This document shows positions 56,352 to 64,000 of a DNA stretch of 64,000 nucleotides, one piece after another. This DNA comes from Candidatus Poseidoniaceae archaeon (GTDB taxonomy: Archaea; Thermoplasmatota; Poseidoniia; Poseidoniales; Poseidoniaceae), in NCBI GenBank assembly GCA_938075675.1, contig CALJHE010000002.1:81984-145983 (forward strand), given 5' to 3'. Below the pieces are notes generated by a model. It did no database searches. It had not been told where the DNA came from and worked only from the letters and a program-made list of their open reading frames with translations. The translations under genes and the position numbers were made by a program. Each line of letters opens with the position of its first letter. The first letter of the stretch is position 1.

Positions 56352-57719
56352 ATGCGAATCGAGGAATGGCCCGTACCTGCACTTGAAGCAGATTTACCAT
56401 CTCTTGAATGCCCTCCTCATGTGCACAAATGGATTGATAATCTCCCTCGAGAAGTTCTTGAGATTGTATCAACCGTTGCTCAAAACGGTGGAGGTATTTG
56501 GGTGGTCGGTGGCGCAGTACGGGACGTCTGCCTTGGACTTGATGTTCACGACATTGATTTTGCAGTTTCACTTGAACCCGAACAAATGATGAAACTTTTC
56601 CCAAACGCCATACCCACTGGAATAGATTACGGCACCGTGAGTTTGCGAGGCAAACAAGCACTGTATGAAGTCACTACCCTTCGGGTAGAAAGCCACTACA
56701 GCGATGGCCGCAGACCTGAACAGGTCAAATGGGGCACCTCCTTATCCAAAGACTTGGAGCGACGAGATTTCACAATCAATGCAATGGCGATTGATGTAGC
56801 ACGCAAAGTAATGCATGACCCACATTTCGGCATGCAGGACATGGAGAGAGGTCTGATTCGTGCCGTTGGTCAAGCCTACGGTAGGCTTTCTGAAGACGCC
56901 TTGAGGATTCTACGTGCGTATAGATTCCTCGATCGAGGAAAAGCCGGCATATGGGAATTTGACTTCGAATTGGGAGAGGCACTGCGGCAAAATGCCCACA
57001 AACTGAAAGTCGTCACCAATGAACGCATTTGGATGGAATGGCATAAAATATTGAGTGGAAAAAACGTTGGTAAGGTCGTTGAGAAAATGGCTCATGACGG
57101 AGTTCTTGACACTTTTTTGCCAGGAAACTGGGCATCTCAACATGTACTGCTTTCGGCCTTACAGCATCCATATGTTCACGACTTTGATGGCCTTACTCGC
57201 TTCGCCCTCTTACTCTGTGAAACCTTTTCTATAGAGGTTGATGAGGTGCTGTCGCAACTGAAACTCTCTAAGAAAGAGCGTCGTTACATTCTTGAATTGC
57301 ATCAAAAGTTCGGTCAACTACCAAAACCCTCGCTGCCCAACCTTCGGGTTTTCCGAGCAGTGTTGGAAGACAAGGCTGAACTGCATCTACAACTGGAAAT
57401 CGTTACTCGAAGCCACAACCTTTCCCCATCGATGGGTGGAAGTGATGAAGAAGTAGACGAAGTCTATTCGCTTCTGGAATCTTTAGAGAAACTTCCACCG
57501 CTGAAAAGCGGGCACTCTTCACTGGTGGATGGGCATTGGATCATGCAAAGAACTGGCCTCCGTAAAGGTCGTGCTCTTGGGAAGTTAAAGGGGTGGTTGC
57601 ATCGATTGCAAATAGAACGTGACCTGGCAAGTTCGGATGAAGTAGAGGAGGTACTGTGCTCTCTTCATTGGAGTGAAGAGAACTATCTTGATTGGCCTGT
57701 CCTGCAATTTCCCGAATAA
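56352..57719 (+). CDS. cca: Class II CCA-adding enzyme/poly(A)-polymerase family nucleotidyltransferase
   Basis: This 455-residue protein is of the bacterial-type (class II) nucleotidyltransferase family, not the class I type normally found in archaea. The catalytic head has GGAVRD (G53-D58) and DIDF (Asp67, Asp69). It continues with DFTINAMAIDV, the neck SEDALRILRAYRF and the ERIWMEW block. A helical body and tail of about 200 residues follow. It would add or repair the CCA end of tRNA, or polyadenylate RNA. ATG 56352 has GGAGGGG upstream. Presence in this archaeon suggests transfer from a bacterium (inference). Confidence 0.88.
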   Translation: MRIEEWPVPALEADLPSLECPPHVHKWIDNLPREVLEIVSTVAQNGGGIWVVGGAVRDVCLGLDVHDIDFAVSLEPEQMMKLFPNAIPTGIDYGTVSLRGKQALYEVTTLRVESHYSDGRRPEQVKWGTSLSKDLERRDFTINAMAIDVARKVMHDPHFGMQDMERGLIRAVGQAYGRLSEDALRILRAYRFLDRGKAGIWEFDFELGEALRQNAHKLKVVTNERIWMEWHKILSGKNVGKVVEKMAHDGVLDTFLPGNWASQHVLLSALQHPYVHDFDGLTRFALLLCETFSIEVDEVLSQLKLSKKERRYILELHQKFGQLPKPSLPNLRVFRAVLEDKAELHLQLEIVTRSHNLSPSMGGSDEEVDEVYSLLESLEKLPPLKSGHSSLVDGHWIMQRTGLRKGRALGKLKGWLHRLQIERDLASSDEVEEVLCSLHWSEENYLDWPVLQFPE

Positions 57720-57761
57720 TGTTGGCATCAAGTTGATGAATAAGAATGAATTGCTCCAACT

Positions 57762-59075
57762 ATGCAAGGCGGGACTATCAAGGATAAGGCCTTAGAAAAA
57801 ATCGGCCAAAAACTCATTGATAAGGGATTCAATCTCACTACATTGAATGACGAAGAGTTGGCACAGATTGCCGTCAAGTTCACTGGAGATGCCCCTCCTG
57901 CTCACATTCCAAGAGAGACTGTCATCGAAATTCTTTCCCAACAAGATTCCGTCAAAAAGTGGGCACAGTCAGTCCGACAGAGCGTGACACCTAAGGCGAA
58001 ACAGGTTGTTACAGAAAACATCCGAAGCAATGTGCAAAACATCCAATCAAGTGTTTCCAAAAAGGTCGAAAGTGATCCAATGGCGGCCAAGATGGCTGAC
58101 AAATTTGGTGATTGGCTCAAAGATTCGGGATACACAACTGCTCAACTCACGCAAATGCTCGATGCCAATTCAGACATGTATATCTCCAACGATGAAGCAA
58201 TCAAATTTGTTCGCCAAATATCCAAGAGTGAACCACCACAATGGGTCATTGACTCGCTGATGAAGATAATGGATGCAAATAACGATGGGCGATTATCCGT
58301 AGAAGAATGGTGGGGCTTCCTTGAATCAATTGGGTTTGAAAAACCGCTGGAAAACACAACAGAATCAGAACCGGTTTCTGACGAATTTCAGGACCTTGAA
58401 GAAGAGTTTCAAGAGCCGACAAAATCGATTGAAGAACTCAAATTGGATCAAGCAGAAGCGGCTCGCATTATGGAGGAAGCAAACAAAGAAGCTCTCTTGA
58501 GAATGAAGAAACAGGAGGAGGAACTGAAAAGTGCGATGGCCTCGAAAACAACTCTTGATTCCGTTTCTAAATCTACAGAAGTTACTGAACAAAAAACCGA
58601 GAACATGGCGACAGAAACGGCATCAGCAATCGCCACTGCCAGCGCAGGTGCCGCTGTTATCGCATCTCAGGTCGAAGAGCAGGCCGTCGCTGTCCGCGTC
58701 CCTGTAACGGATGGATCGATTTCTTGGGAAATTGAAAACCCGAATGAAATTATGATTGAAAGATTAGAACAATCTCGCCTTTCAAGCGAGGCAGACGCAA
58801 TCATTGCTGAGTGTCACGAACATCTTTGCGCCCTTCGAGTCGAAGAGGTCGAGCGCACGCTTCTCGCAAAAGATGAGTTTCGTGGCGGCTTTACCGTCGT
58901 CGGTGAATTCGATGGCGGCCCGTTTTCTGCTGGAGTGATGTTCCCTGAATCAGAAAACGATAAAATACTCGCATTCAAGGTTGGCATGACAATCAATTGT
59001 GTCGGAAGAATTGTGAAGTGGTCCAGTGGAAGAAGGCAAGCACTACTCAAAGGAAGAGACCCGGTCCTGCGCTGA
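57762..59075 (+). CDS. EF-hand protein with coiled-coil region
   Basis: This 437-residue protein has a helical N-terminal region, then a pair of EF-hand loops. The first, D134-A-N-S-D-M-Y-I, lacks the Gly at position 6 (Met). The second, DANNDGRLSVEE from residue 171, is fully canonical. A Glu/Lys-rich coiled coil (about 205-290) follows, and a C-terminal domain of ~110 residues with a beta-rich end (GGFTVVGEFDGGPFSAGVMFP). No signal peptide is present, so it is cytoplasmic. It could be a calcium sensor or a structural protein. ATG 57762 lies about 20 bases after an A-rich TATA-like run. Confidence 0.8.
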   Translation: MQGGTIKDKALEKIGQKLIDKGFNLTTLNDEELAQIAVKFTGDAPPAHIPRETVIEILSQQDSVKKWAQSVRQSVTPKAKQVVTENIRSNVQNIQSSVSKKVESDPMAAKMADKFGDWLKDSGYTTAQLTQMLDANSDMYISNDEAIKFVRQISKSEPPQWVIDSLMKIMDANNDGRLSVEEWWGFLESIGFEKPLENTTESEPVSDEFQDLEEEFQEPTKSIEELKLDQAEAARIMEEANKEALLRMKKQEEELKSAMASKTTLDSVSKSTEVTEQKTENMATETASAIATASAGAAVIASQVEEQAVAVRVPVTDGSISWEIENPNEIMIERLEQSRLSSEADAIIAECHEHLCALRVEEVERTLLAKDEFRGGFTVVGEFDGGPFSAGVMFPESENDKILAFKVGMTINCVGRIVKWSSGRRQALLKGRDPVLR

Positions 59076-59076
59076 A

Positions 59077-60246
59077 TCACTTGAGAGCTCGAGCAATAAC
59101 GATTCGTTGAACTTCTTGGGTTCCTTCGTAAATCTGTGTAATCTTTGCATCTCGGAAGAAACGTTCGACTGGGAATTCCTTAGTGTAACCATAACCACCC
59201 AAAACTTGGATGGCTCGTTCCGAAACCCACATTGCCGTGTCACCAGCGTAGAGTTTGGCCATACTGGCTTCCTTTGAGTGCCGTGGCCCGTTGTGTTCGT
59301 AGTGTTGTTGTTTCACCCAAGAGGCACGGTAGACGAGAAGTCTGGCTGCATCGATTCGTGTAGCCATGTCTGCCAAATACGCCATTATCATTTGATGGTA
59401 GGCGATAGGTTTTCCAAATGCTTCACGCTCATGAGCGTACTGTAGAGCAGCTTCATAGGCACCTTGGGCGATACCAAGGGCTTGGGCAGCAATACCGATT
59501 CGGCTGTTATCCAAGGCGTTCATAGCGATAGGAAATCCCTTACCTACGCCTTTTAGAACGTTCTCGACTGGAACTTTACAGTTTTCCAAAATAAGCGTAC
59601 ATGTATCCGATGAACGAATACCGAGTTTGTCTTCCTTCTTACCAACTGAAAATCCTTCAAACGAAGAATCAACGATGAAAGCAGTTGAGCCGCCATGCTT
59701 CTTAACGCCGTAATCCGGGTGGTCTACATCCTTAGCGAACAACACGAGGATCTGCGCCTGTGCTCCGTTTGTCACCCACATTTTCTCGCCGTTGAGAAGG
59801 AAATGTTTGCCATCATCAGAGAGTTTGGCCTTGCAAATCATTGCCGCTGCGTCGGTTCCGGCTCCTGCTTCGGAGAGTGAATAGGCACCAACATCACCTG
59901 CTGCCAATCGGGTGAGGTACTGCTCTTTTTGCGATTCATTACCATGCAGTGCAATGGTTTTTGCACAGAGCCCAACATGGACGCAGTACATCACCGCGAA
60001 GGAAGGATCTACTCGTGCAAGTTCCTCGACAATAATGGATTCCGAAATATCATCGACCGGTGAACCGCCGTATTGTTCTGGAATAGTTACACCTTGAAGG
60101 CCAAAGTCAAGAAACTCTTGCCACTCTTCCGAGGGTGGAATTTGATTTTGGTCGCGATGCTCAACAGTAGGGGCGAGCACACTTTCTGCGAAATCGCGGA
60201 CGAGCTCGCGAATCATTTGCTGTTCATCGGTTTCGGCGTAATCCAT
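59077..60246 (-). CDS. Acyl-CoA dehydrogenase
   Basis: This 389-residue FAD enzyme of the acyl-CoA dehydrogenase family oxidises acyl-CoA to enoyl-CoA in fatty acid or branched-chain amino acid breakdown. The N-terminal helix bundle starts with TDEQQMIRELVRDFAES. Middle motifs include YSLSEAGAGTDAAAM and WVTNGAQAQ. The C-terminal catalytic Glu lies in QIYEGTQEVQ. ATG 60246 (MDYAETDEQ) matches the family start; a GTG at 60279 would add 11 residues. It is divergent from the GcvH-like gene. The electron acceptor (ETF) genes are not in the window. Confidence 0.94.
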   Translation of the reverse strand: MDYAETDEQQMIRELVRDFAESVLAPTVEHRDQNQIPPSEEWQEFLDFGLQGVTIPEQYGGSPVDDISESIIVEELARVDPSFAVMYCVHVGLCAKTIALHGNESQKEQYLTRLAAGDVGAYSLSEAGAGTDAAAMICKAKLSDDGKHFLLNGEKMWVTNGAQAQILVLFAKDVDHPDYGVKKHGGSTAFIVDSSFEGFSVGKKEDKLGIRSSDTCTLILENCKVPVENVLKGVGKGFPIAMNALDNSRIGIAAQALGIAQGAYEAALQYAHEREAFGKPIAYHQMIMAYLADMATRIDAARLLVYRASWVKQQHYEHNGPRHSKEASMAKLYAGDTAMWVSERAIQVLGGYGYTKEFPVERFFRDAKITQIYEGTQEVQRIVIARALK

Positions 60247-60308
60247 AGGCGACCAAAGGGTGCTAAAACGCCGACTCACTTAACCCGTTTGTCGTATTTC
60301 CCTGAAAC

Positions 60309-60318
60309 CAAAATATGC
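60309..60318 (+). promoter_or_regulatory. TATA-like element upstream of the GcvH-like gene
   Basis: The run aaaaatatgc-like A/T stretch near 60309-60318 and a second one, tcatatac, near 60327-60334 lie 35-60 bases before ATG 60368. An AAGGAT ribosome site lies at 60354-60359. Which element is used is unknown. Confidence 0.3.
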
Positions 60319-60367
60319 CTCAGATTCATATACAATGGGGTTCGGGCCGATTTAAGGATGTTTAACC

Positions 60368-60769
60368 ATGGACGAAGAAGTGGTAGAATTCAGCGTAGCC
60401 CATAACCGAAAATATTCTCGTGACCATTTGTGGTACCAAGAGAAAGACGAACGCTTGATGATTGGCGTCAGCGAGTTCCTCGCTGTTGAAATTGGAGAAG
60501 TCTTGCGAGTCATTCTCCCACAAGCAGAATACGAAATCGACGAAGGTCGAGACATGTTCTCGATTTGGACAGCGGAAGAAAAAGTAGCTTTCCCATCTCA
60601 ATACTCAGGAATTATTGCTGAAGTAAATGGGGAAGTCGAAATCAATCCAGACCTTGTGAACGATTCGGCATACGACCACGGATGGATTATCATCATCGAA
60701 CCACACGAAATGGACCTTGAGAACCTCTTAGACCCCGACGAGTACGTCGAATATCTTGCTGAACTTTGA
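60368..60769 (+). CDS. Glycine cleavage H-like (lipoyl-domain) protein with displaced lysine
   Basis: This 133-residue protein aligns with GcvH. KYSRDHLWYQEKDERLMIG matches the N-terminal hammerhead, GEVLRVILP the next strand, and YSGIIAEVNGEVEINPDLVN the C-terminal half, ending in a DLENLLDPDEYVEYL helix. Counting back from SG, the residue at the lipoyl-lysine position is Glu70; the nearest Lys is K72. The lipoyl site is therefore displaced or lost, and activity as a shuttle in glycine cleavage is doubtful. It may be a structural or regulatory H-like protein. ATG 60368 has AAGGAT eight bases upstream. The hpt gene follows 36 bp downstream. Confidence 0.8.
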   Translation: MDEEVVEFSVAHNRKYSRDHLWYQEKDERLMIGVSEFLAVEIGEVLRVILPQAEYEIDEGRDMFSIWTAEEKVAFPSQYSGIIAEVNGEVEINPDLVNDSAYDHGWIIIIEPHEMDLENLLDPDEYVEYLAEL

Positions 60770-60805
60770 GCAAAGGTCATACCCCGTCACTCAAAGCCAT
60801 GTGGC

Positions 60806-61384
60806 ATGACGGATGCAATGAATCGACTTCGAGAGAGCCTGCGTAACGCCCCTGTGATTTGGAAAGGGGACTATCCATACTTCATTCACCCAATCACCGA
60901 CGGCGTTCCGCGCCTCGACCCGATGGTGCTCAAAGCAGTAACTGACCTCTGTGAGAAAGCCATTGATTGGAAAGGCGTCGACCTTATTCTTGGCATCGAA
61001 GCAATGGGGTTGCCCCTTACAGCACCCCTAAGTGTTCGGACAGGGATTCCGTTGATTATCGCCCGTAAGCGCTCTTACGGTCTCGAAGGTGAAGTTACCA
61101 TCGGACAAGAAACTGGTTACTCGAAAGGCGAGATGTTCCTCAACGATTTGAAACCTGATGAAAAAGTCGTTATCGTGGATGATGTTCTCTCGACCGGTGG
61201 AACCCTCAAAGCAGTATTGGAAGGAGTACGTCGAACAGGAGCCCAAGTCACCCACATCATTGCCGTTGTCGAAAAAGGACCTGGTTTGGCACTTCTGCAA
61301 TCAGAATACCCCGATGTCGCAATCGAATCACTCGTACGCCTCGAAATGGACGGTGCGCGTATCGTTCTACTCGACGAAGAATGA
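60806..61384 (+). CDS. hpt: Archaeal-type hypoxanthine/guanine (or adenine) phosphoribosyltransferase
   Basis: This 192-residue purine salvage enzyme has the PRPP loop VVIVDDVLSTGGT. The opening RESLRNAPVIWKGDYPYFIHPITDGVP matches archaeal Hpt proteins such as the Methanocaldococcus one. TGYSKGEMFLNDL is also conserved. Family members prefer hypoxanthine and guanine, with adenine preference in some. Start ATG 60806 is taken. It sits between the GcvH-like gene and dph2 on the same strand, probably in one transcript. Confidence 0.92.
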   Translation: MTDAMNRLRESLRNAPVIWKGDYPYFIHPITDGVPRLDPMVLKAVTDLCEKAIDWKGVDLILGIEAMGLPLTAPLSVRTGIPLIIARKRSYGLEGEVTIGQETGYSKGEMFLNDLKPDEKVVIVDDVLSTGGTLKAVLEGVRRTGAQVTHIIAVVEKGPGLALLQSEYPDVAIESLVRLEMDGARIVLLDEE

Positions 61385-61418
61385 CTTTCACACATGGATG
61401 GCTTCATGAGGGGGTGGC

Positions 61419-62552
61419 GTGCCGCTCATCATGGGGGAGAACATGGATTTGGACCGTCACGACTTTCAACTCACTGAATTAATGGAACGAATTCAAGCGA
61501 ATGATAACCGCTTGATTGCTCTTCAAGTCCCCGAAGGACTGAAAATGCAGGCCCTCGAAATGATGGATTCCATCGAAACCGAAACCAGCGCAAAAGTGAT
61601 CTTGGCCGCTGACCCGTGTTACGGCGCTTGTGATTTGGTCCATGACAAGATGCAGATGATGGGCGTTGAACTGGTTGCTCACATGGGGCATTCACAAATG
61701 AACATCGATTCGGGAATGCCAACGCAATTCATCGACGTGACCTACGATGGCGACCCTGAACTCAAGCCAGTACTTGCTTACTTAGAGGCTCACAGAGCAA
61801 TGGCTCGCGAAAGAATGCACAACCAACCGGCACCTGAAGCACTGTCCGAGGAGGATGCACAAGATCGGTTTATGGACGCCGTTGGGCGACTTGCCCCGCT
61901 CACAGGTACGAAACTTGGCTTGGTTGGTTCAATACAACATTTGCACCTGCTTCCCGACTTCCATGACCGATTAGAAGAAGCCGGCTTCGAAGTCGAAATC
62001 CCAATTGGTGGTGCAAGGCTGTCTTTCCCAGGGCAAGTCCTCGGATGCAATTATTCAGGCGATGATGATTCCATTGGACACTATCTTTTCCTTGGTTCAG
62101 GCGACTTCCATCCGATTGGACTGGTGCTTCACACTGGAAAGCCTTTGGCAATGCTTGACCCGTACACGGGCGATGCCGAAGAGATGTCTCTAGAACGAAT
62201 TGAGCGTATCCTCCGGCAGCGATTCGGGCTAATTATGGCTTCAGGCGAAGCACAACGTTTCGGTATCCTCATCGGAGAAAAACCTGGACAAATGCGTCGA
62301 AGTTTGGCTCTACGGATGAAGCGCCTGCTCGAAAAACACGGTAAGAAAGGATACCTGCTTGCTCTTGAACACGTCGGCCCAGACCTGATTGATTTCTATC
62401 CTGTTGATGCCTTTGTCAACACGGCCTGCCCACGGATAGCCATCGATGATGCTGTCCGATACCAAAAGCCACTCATCACGCCTTTCGAGTTGGAAGTCGC
62501 TCTTGGCGAAAAGAAATGGGAAACTGGATATCAATTCGACGAGATACCCTGA
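61419..62552 (+). CDS. dph2: Diphthamide biosynthesis enzyme Dph2
   Basis: A 377-residue radical-SAM-like [4Fe-4S] enzyme that makes the first carbon-carbon bond in diphthamide on elongation factor 2. The three cluster cysteines are in ADPCYGACD (Cys67), VLGCNYSG and NTACPRIAIDD, in the order expected for Dph2. The two-domain repeat layout is visible. The start is uncertain: GTG 61419 has GAGGGGGTGG upstream, whereas ATG 61443 (MDLDRHDFQL) has GGGGGAG; both are open in frame. It follows hpt with a 34-bp gap. EF-2 itself is outside the window. Confidence 0.92.
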   Translation: MPLIMGENMDLDRHDFQLTELMERIQANDNRLIALQVPEGLKMQALEMMDSIETETSAKVILAADPCYGACDLVHDKMQMMGVELVAHMGHSQMNIDSGMPTQFIDVTYDGDPELKPVLAYLEAHRAMARERMHNQPAPEALSEEDAQDRFMDAVGRLAPLTGTKLGLVGSIQHLHLLPDFHDRLEEAGFEVEIPIGGARLSFPGQVLGCNYSGDDDSIGHYLFLGSGDFHPIGLVLHTGKPLAMLDPYTGDAEEMSLERIERILRQRFGLIMASGEAQRFGILIGEKPGQMRRSLALRMKRLLEKHGKKGYLLALEHVGPDLIDFYPVDAFVNTACPRIAIDDAVRYQKPLITPFELEVALGEKKWETGYQFDEIP

Positions 62553-62582
62553 GCGATTACTCAATCACGCTCAATTCGCACT

Positions 62583-62601
62583 GTTTCAGACGAAATGAAA
62601 C
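62583..62601. repeat. Inverted repeat upstream of cdc6
   Basis: GTTTCA at 62583-62588 and TGAAAC at 62596-62601 form a perfect 6-bp inverted repeat with a 7-nt spacer. It could be an origin-recognition-like or autoregulatory site for Orc1/Cdc6, but no full ORB consensus or second copy is seen nearby. Confidence 0.3.
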
Positions 62602-62640
62602 CGTATGTTCAATAACGGTTGGCGAAAGCCTTCCGATGTT

Positions 62641-63837
62641 ATGAGTAACTACCTCGACCGAATTGGCGCTGGATGGATTCTGGCGAATCCCGAAGTGTTC
62701 AACTTCGACTATGTACCGGATGAGTTGGTTGGCAGAGACGATGTGCAAAATGAATTGGCCTCGAAGTTCACAACAATTCACTTGCCAGAAGGCTCGGGCC
62801 GTGTAGTCATTACCGGCCCTGTCGGGAGCGGCAAAACGACACTTGCCCAAACCTTTTGCCGAGATATACAGCGTCACTTGGCAAACAAAAGGAACATTCG
62901 TTCAGTACATGTCAACTGTCGTAATGCTTCGACAAGCATGCGCGTCGTTCAGCGTATCTTGCACGAATTAGCCCCAGGACATCCAGACCGTGGACTCTCG
63001 ATGGGTGAACTGCTGATGAGTCTTCGGCGTATCCTACGTCAAGAAACATCACACCTCATCGTCGTCTTAGACGAAGTTGATCATATGCTGCGGCGTTCGG
63101 GAGATGACTTGCTGTACCAACTGTTGCGTATCGATGAAGACCAAAGTGGGAAAGGTACGCTGTCTCTCATCCTCATCAGCCAAGAACAAGTGCTGGATGT
63201 ATTGGAAACTGCAGTCATCTCAAGGATGGGAAGCACCAACCACCTCCGAGTAAAACCTTACGACGTCGAAGGCCTTGCTGCAATTGCGACTCAGCGAGCT
63301 AAGATGGGATTAGTACCGGGGACATGGACGCCTGAAATCATACGAATATTAGCTGAAAAAGCAGCCCCAACCGGTGATGCTCGCCGAGTGATTGAATTAC
63401 TCAATGCTGCGGTGGAACGGTGTGAATTCCGCCAAGACGCTCACAACGAGCGGCGGCTCATCATCGATGACATTCACGTCCCGCTCAACAGGGAGCCAAC
63501 AACGGCGGGCAGTAACCTTGAACACATTGACGACCTCAACCCAAATGCGATGTTGGTGCTCCTTGCTTTGTGCAGGCGATTGACAAAACAAGAGTCGATG
63601 ACAACCGGTGATGTCGAACAATTGTATGCCGTAGTTTGCGAAGAGTATGAACAAAAAATGAAGAGCCATACGACGGTTTGGAAATATCTAAAAGATTTTG
63701 AAGAACGGCAAATCATCTCATCGAGAGTGGCTACAATCACCGGTGGAAGGGGTAGAACGACTCATCTAAGCATGCCACATTTCCTACCAAAAGACCTTGC
63801 AAGTCGACTCGAAATGCTGTTGAAAAAGAAGTTTTGA
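62641..63837 (+). CDS. cdc6: Orc1/Cdc6 replication initiator
   Basis: This 398-residue AAA+ protein binds origins. Motifs are YVPDELVGRDD at the N-terminus, Walker A GPVGSGKTTL, Walker B VVLDEVDHM, the sensor around ISRMGSTNHLRVKPY, and GDARRVIELLNAAVE. A winged-helix domain with a beta hairpin (TTVWKYLKDFEERQIISS) follows. The start at ATG 62641 is preferred because caataac at 62609-62615 is a good TATA position for a leaderless message; ATG 62605 in the same frame is an alternative. Origin repeats are not evident; only the 62583-62601 inverted repeat lies upstream. Confidence 0.94.
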   Translation: MSNYLDRIGAGWILANPEVFNFDYVPDELVGRDDVQNELASKFTTIHLPEGSGRVVITGPVGSGKTTLAQTFCRDIQRHLANKRNIRSVHVNCRNASTSMRVVQRILHELAPGHPDRGLSMGELLMSLRRILRQETSHLIVVLDEVDHMLRRSGDDLLYQLLRIDEDQSGKGTLSLILISQEQVLDVLETAVISRMGSTNHLRVKPYDVEGLAAIATQRAKMGLVPGTWTPEIIRILAEKAAPTGDARRVIELLNAAVERCEFRQDAHNERRLIIDDIHVPLNREPTTAGSNLEHIDDLNPNAMLVLLALCRRLTKQESMTTGDVEQLYAVVCEEYEQKMKSHTTVWKYLKDFEERQIISSRVATITGGRGRTTHLSMPHFLPKDLASRLEMLLKKKF

Positions 63838-63870
63838 CACAGGTTTTGTCAGTTGCGCTCATACGGTGGG

Positions 63871-63880
63871 GCTAAATAGA
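63871..63880 (+). promoter_or_regulatory. TATA-like element before the last gene
   Basis: The run gctaaataga has its A/T core at 63873-63879, about 40 bases before ATG 63917. A weak GAAGTGA site precedes that ATG, so a short leader is likely. Confidence 0.35.
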
Positions 63881-63916
63881 GGACGATAGTCGCAAGGGCG
63901 TTCTTGAAGTGATATT

Positions 63917-64000
63917 ATGGCTGTTGGACAACAAGGAGAATTCGTCGCAGTAGTGAATGACACCGACCCAAAGAACGGCGGTAAGTCCTATTCACTCAAA
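63917..64000 (+). CDS. Start of an unidentified gene (runs off the right edge)
   Basis: Only 28 codons are visible. They encode MAVGQQGEFVAVVNDTDP and a further ten residues (KNGGKSYSLK), an opening rich in beta strands. A ribosome site GAAGTGA lies five bases upstream. It might be an OB-fold or other nucleic-acid-binding protein, but the fragment is too short to name a family. Confidence 0.5.
   Translation, partial: MAVGQQGEFVAVVNDTDPKNGGKSYSLK

Overview
The window looks like chromosomal DNA of an archaeon, most probably a planktonic marine euryarchaeote of the Marine Group II / Poseidoniales type (inference from gene content; no marker tree could be run). Archaeal hallmarks are ribosomal protein L10e, the ABCE1/Rli1 ribosome-recycling ATPase, an Orc1/Cdc6 initiator, RPA with its partner protein, Hel308, a Cgi121 (KEOPS) subunit, Dph2, an HTH_10 (Bat-type) regulator, a type IV pilin with the archaeal N-terminal motif, and geranylgeranyl-lipid enzymes. 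Mixed in are genes of bacterial type: mutS-mutL, gyrB-gyrA, and a class II CCA-adding enzyme family member. Many genes encode membrane-anchored surface proteins with acidic composition.

Layout. 1-882: rli1 (partial) and rpl10e on the minus strand. 1031-9546: a membrane-anchored surface protein, the mutS-mutL pair, aroA and moaA. 9543-12253: a pilin, a geranylgeranyl reductase and a polyprenyl diphosphate synthase. 12336-16000: a hydroxymethylbilane-synthase-like protein that lacks catalytic residues, a helical protein and a triple-SAP protein. 16003-18926: a Tad/type II secretion-like operon (small unknown gene, two membrane subunits, ATPase). 18987-31756: RPA partner and RPA, the TldE/TldD protease pair, Cgi121, Hel308, two membrane proteins, a SprT-like zinc protein and a hotdog thioesterase. 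31824-40360: aspartoacylase-family hydrolase, DRE-TIM synthase, gyrA, gyrB, aroD. 40400-48091: a block of secreted or membrane-anchored proteins that includes a 1400-residue PKD metallopeptidase and an M28 peptidase. 48091-57719: dTMP-kinase fusion, membrane proteins, HTH_10 regulator, PIMT-like methyltransferase, HEAT protein, M61 peptidase, ParB-like protein, CCA-type nucleotidyltransferase. 57762-64000: EF-hand protein, acyl-CoA dehydrogenase, a GcvH-like protein, hpt, dph2, cdc6 and the start of a further gene.

The genome is very compact. Of ten convergent gene pairs, nine overlap or are separated by no more than 3 bp, so their transcription ends must lie inside the opposing gene. Only one stretch longer than 300 bp lacks a gene (39217-39559, between gyrB and aroD); it holds promoter-like elements and an 8-bp inverted repeat. 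I see no rRNA, tRNA, CRISPR array, insertion sequence or prophage.

The most unusual points are: a DNA gyrase A subunit that ends in a canonical EF-hand loop, together with TTG starts and strong Shine-Dalgarno sites in both gyrase genes; a HemC-fold protein without the catalytic Asp or the cofactor Cys; a GcvH-like protein with Glu at the lipoyl-lysine position; a dTMP kinase with an unusual P-loop fused to an unknown domain; and a near-perfect 18-bp palindrome over the predicted transcription start of a ParB-like gene.
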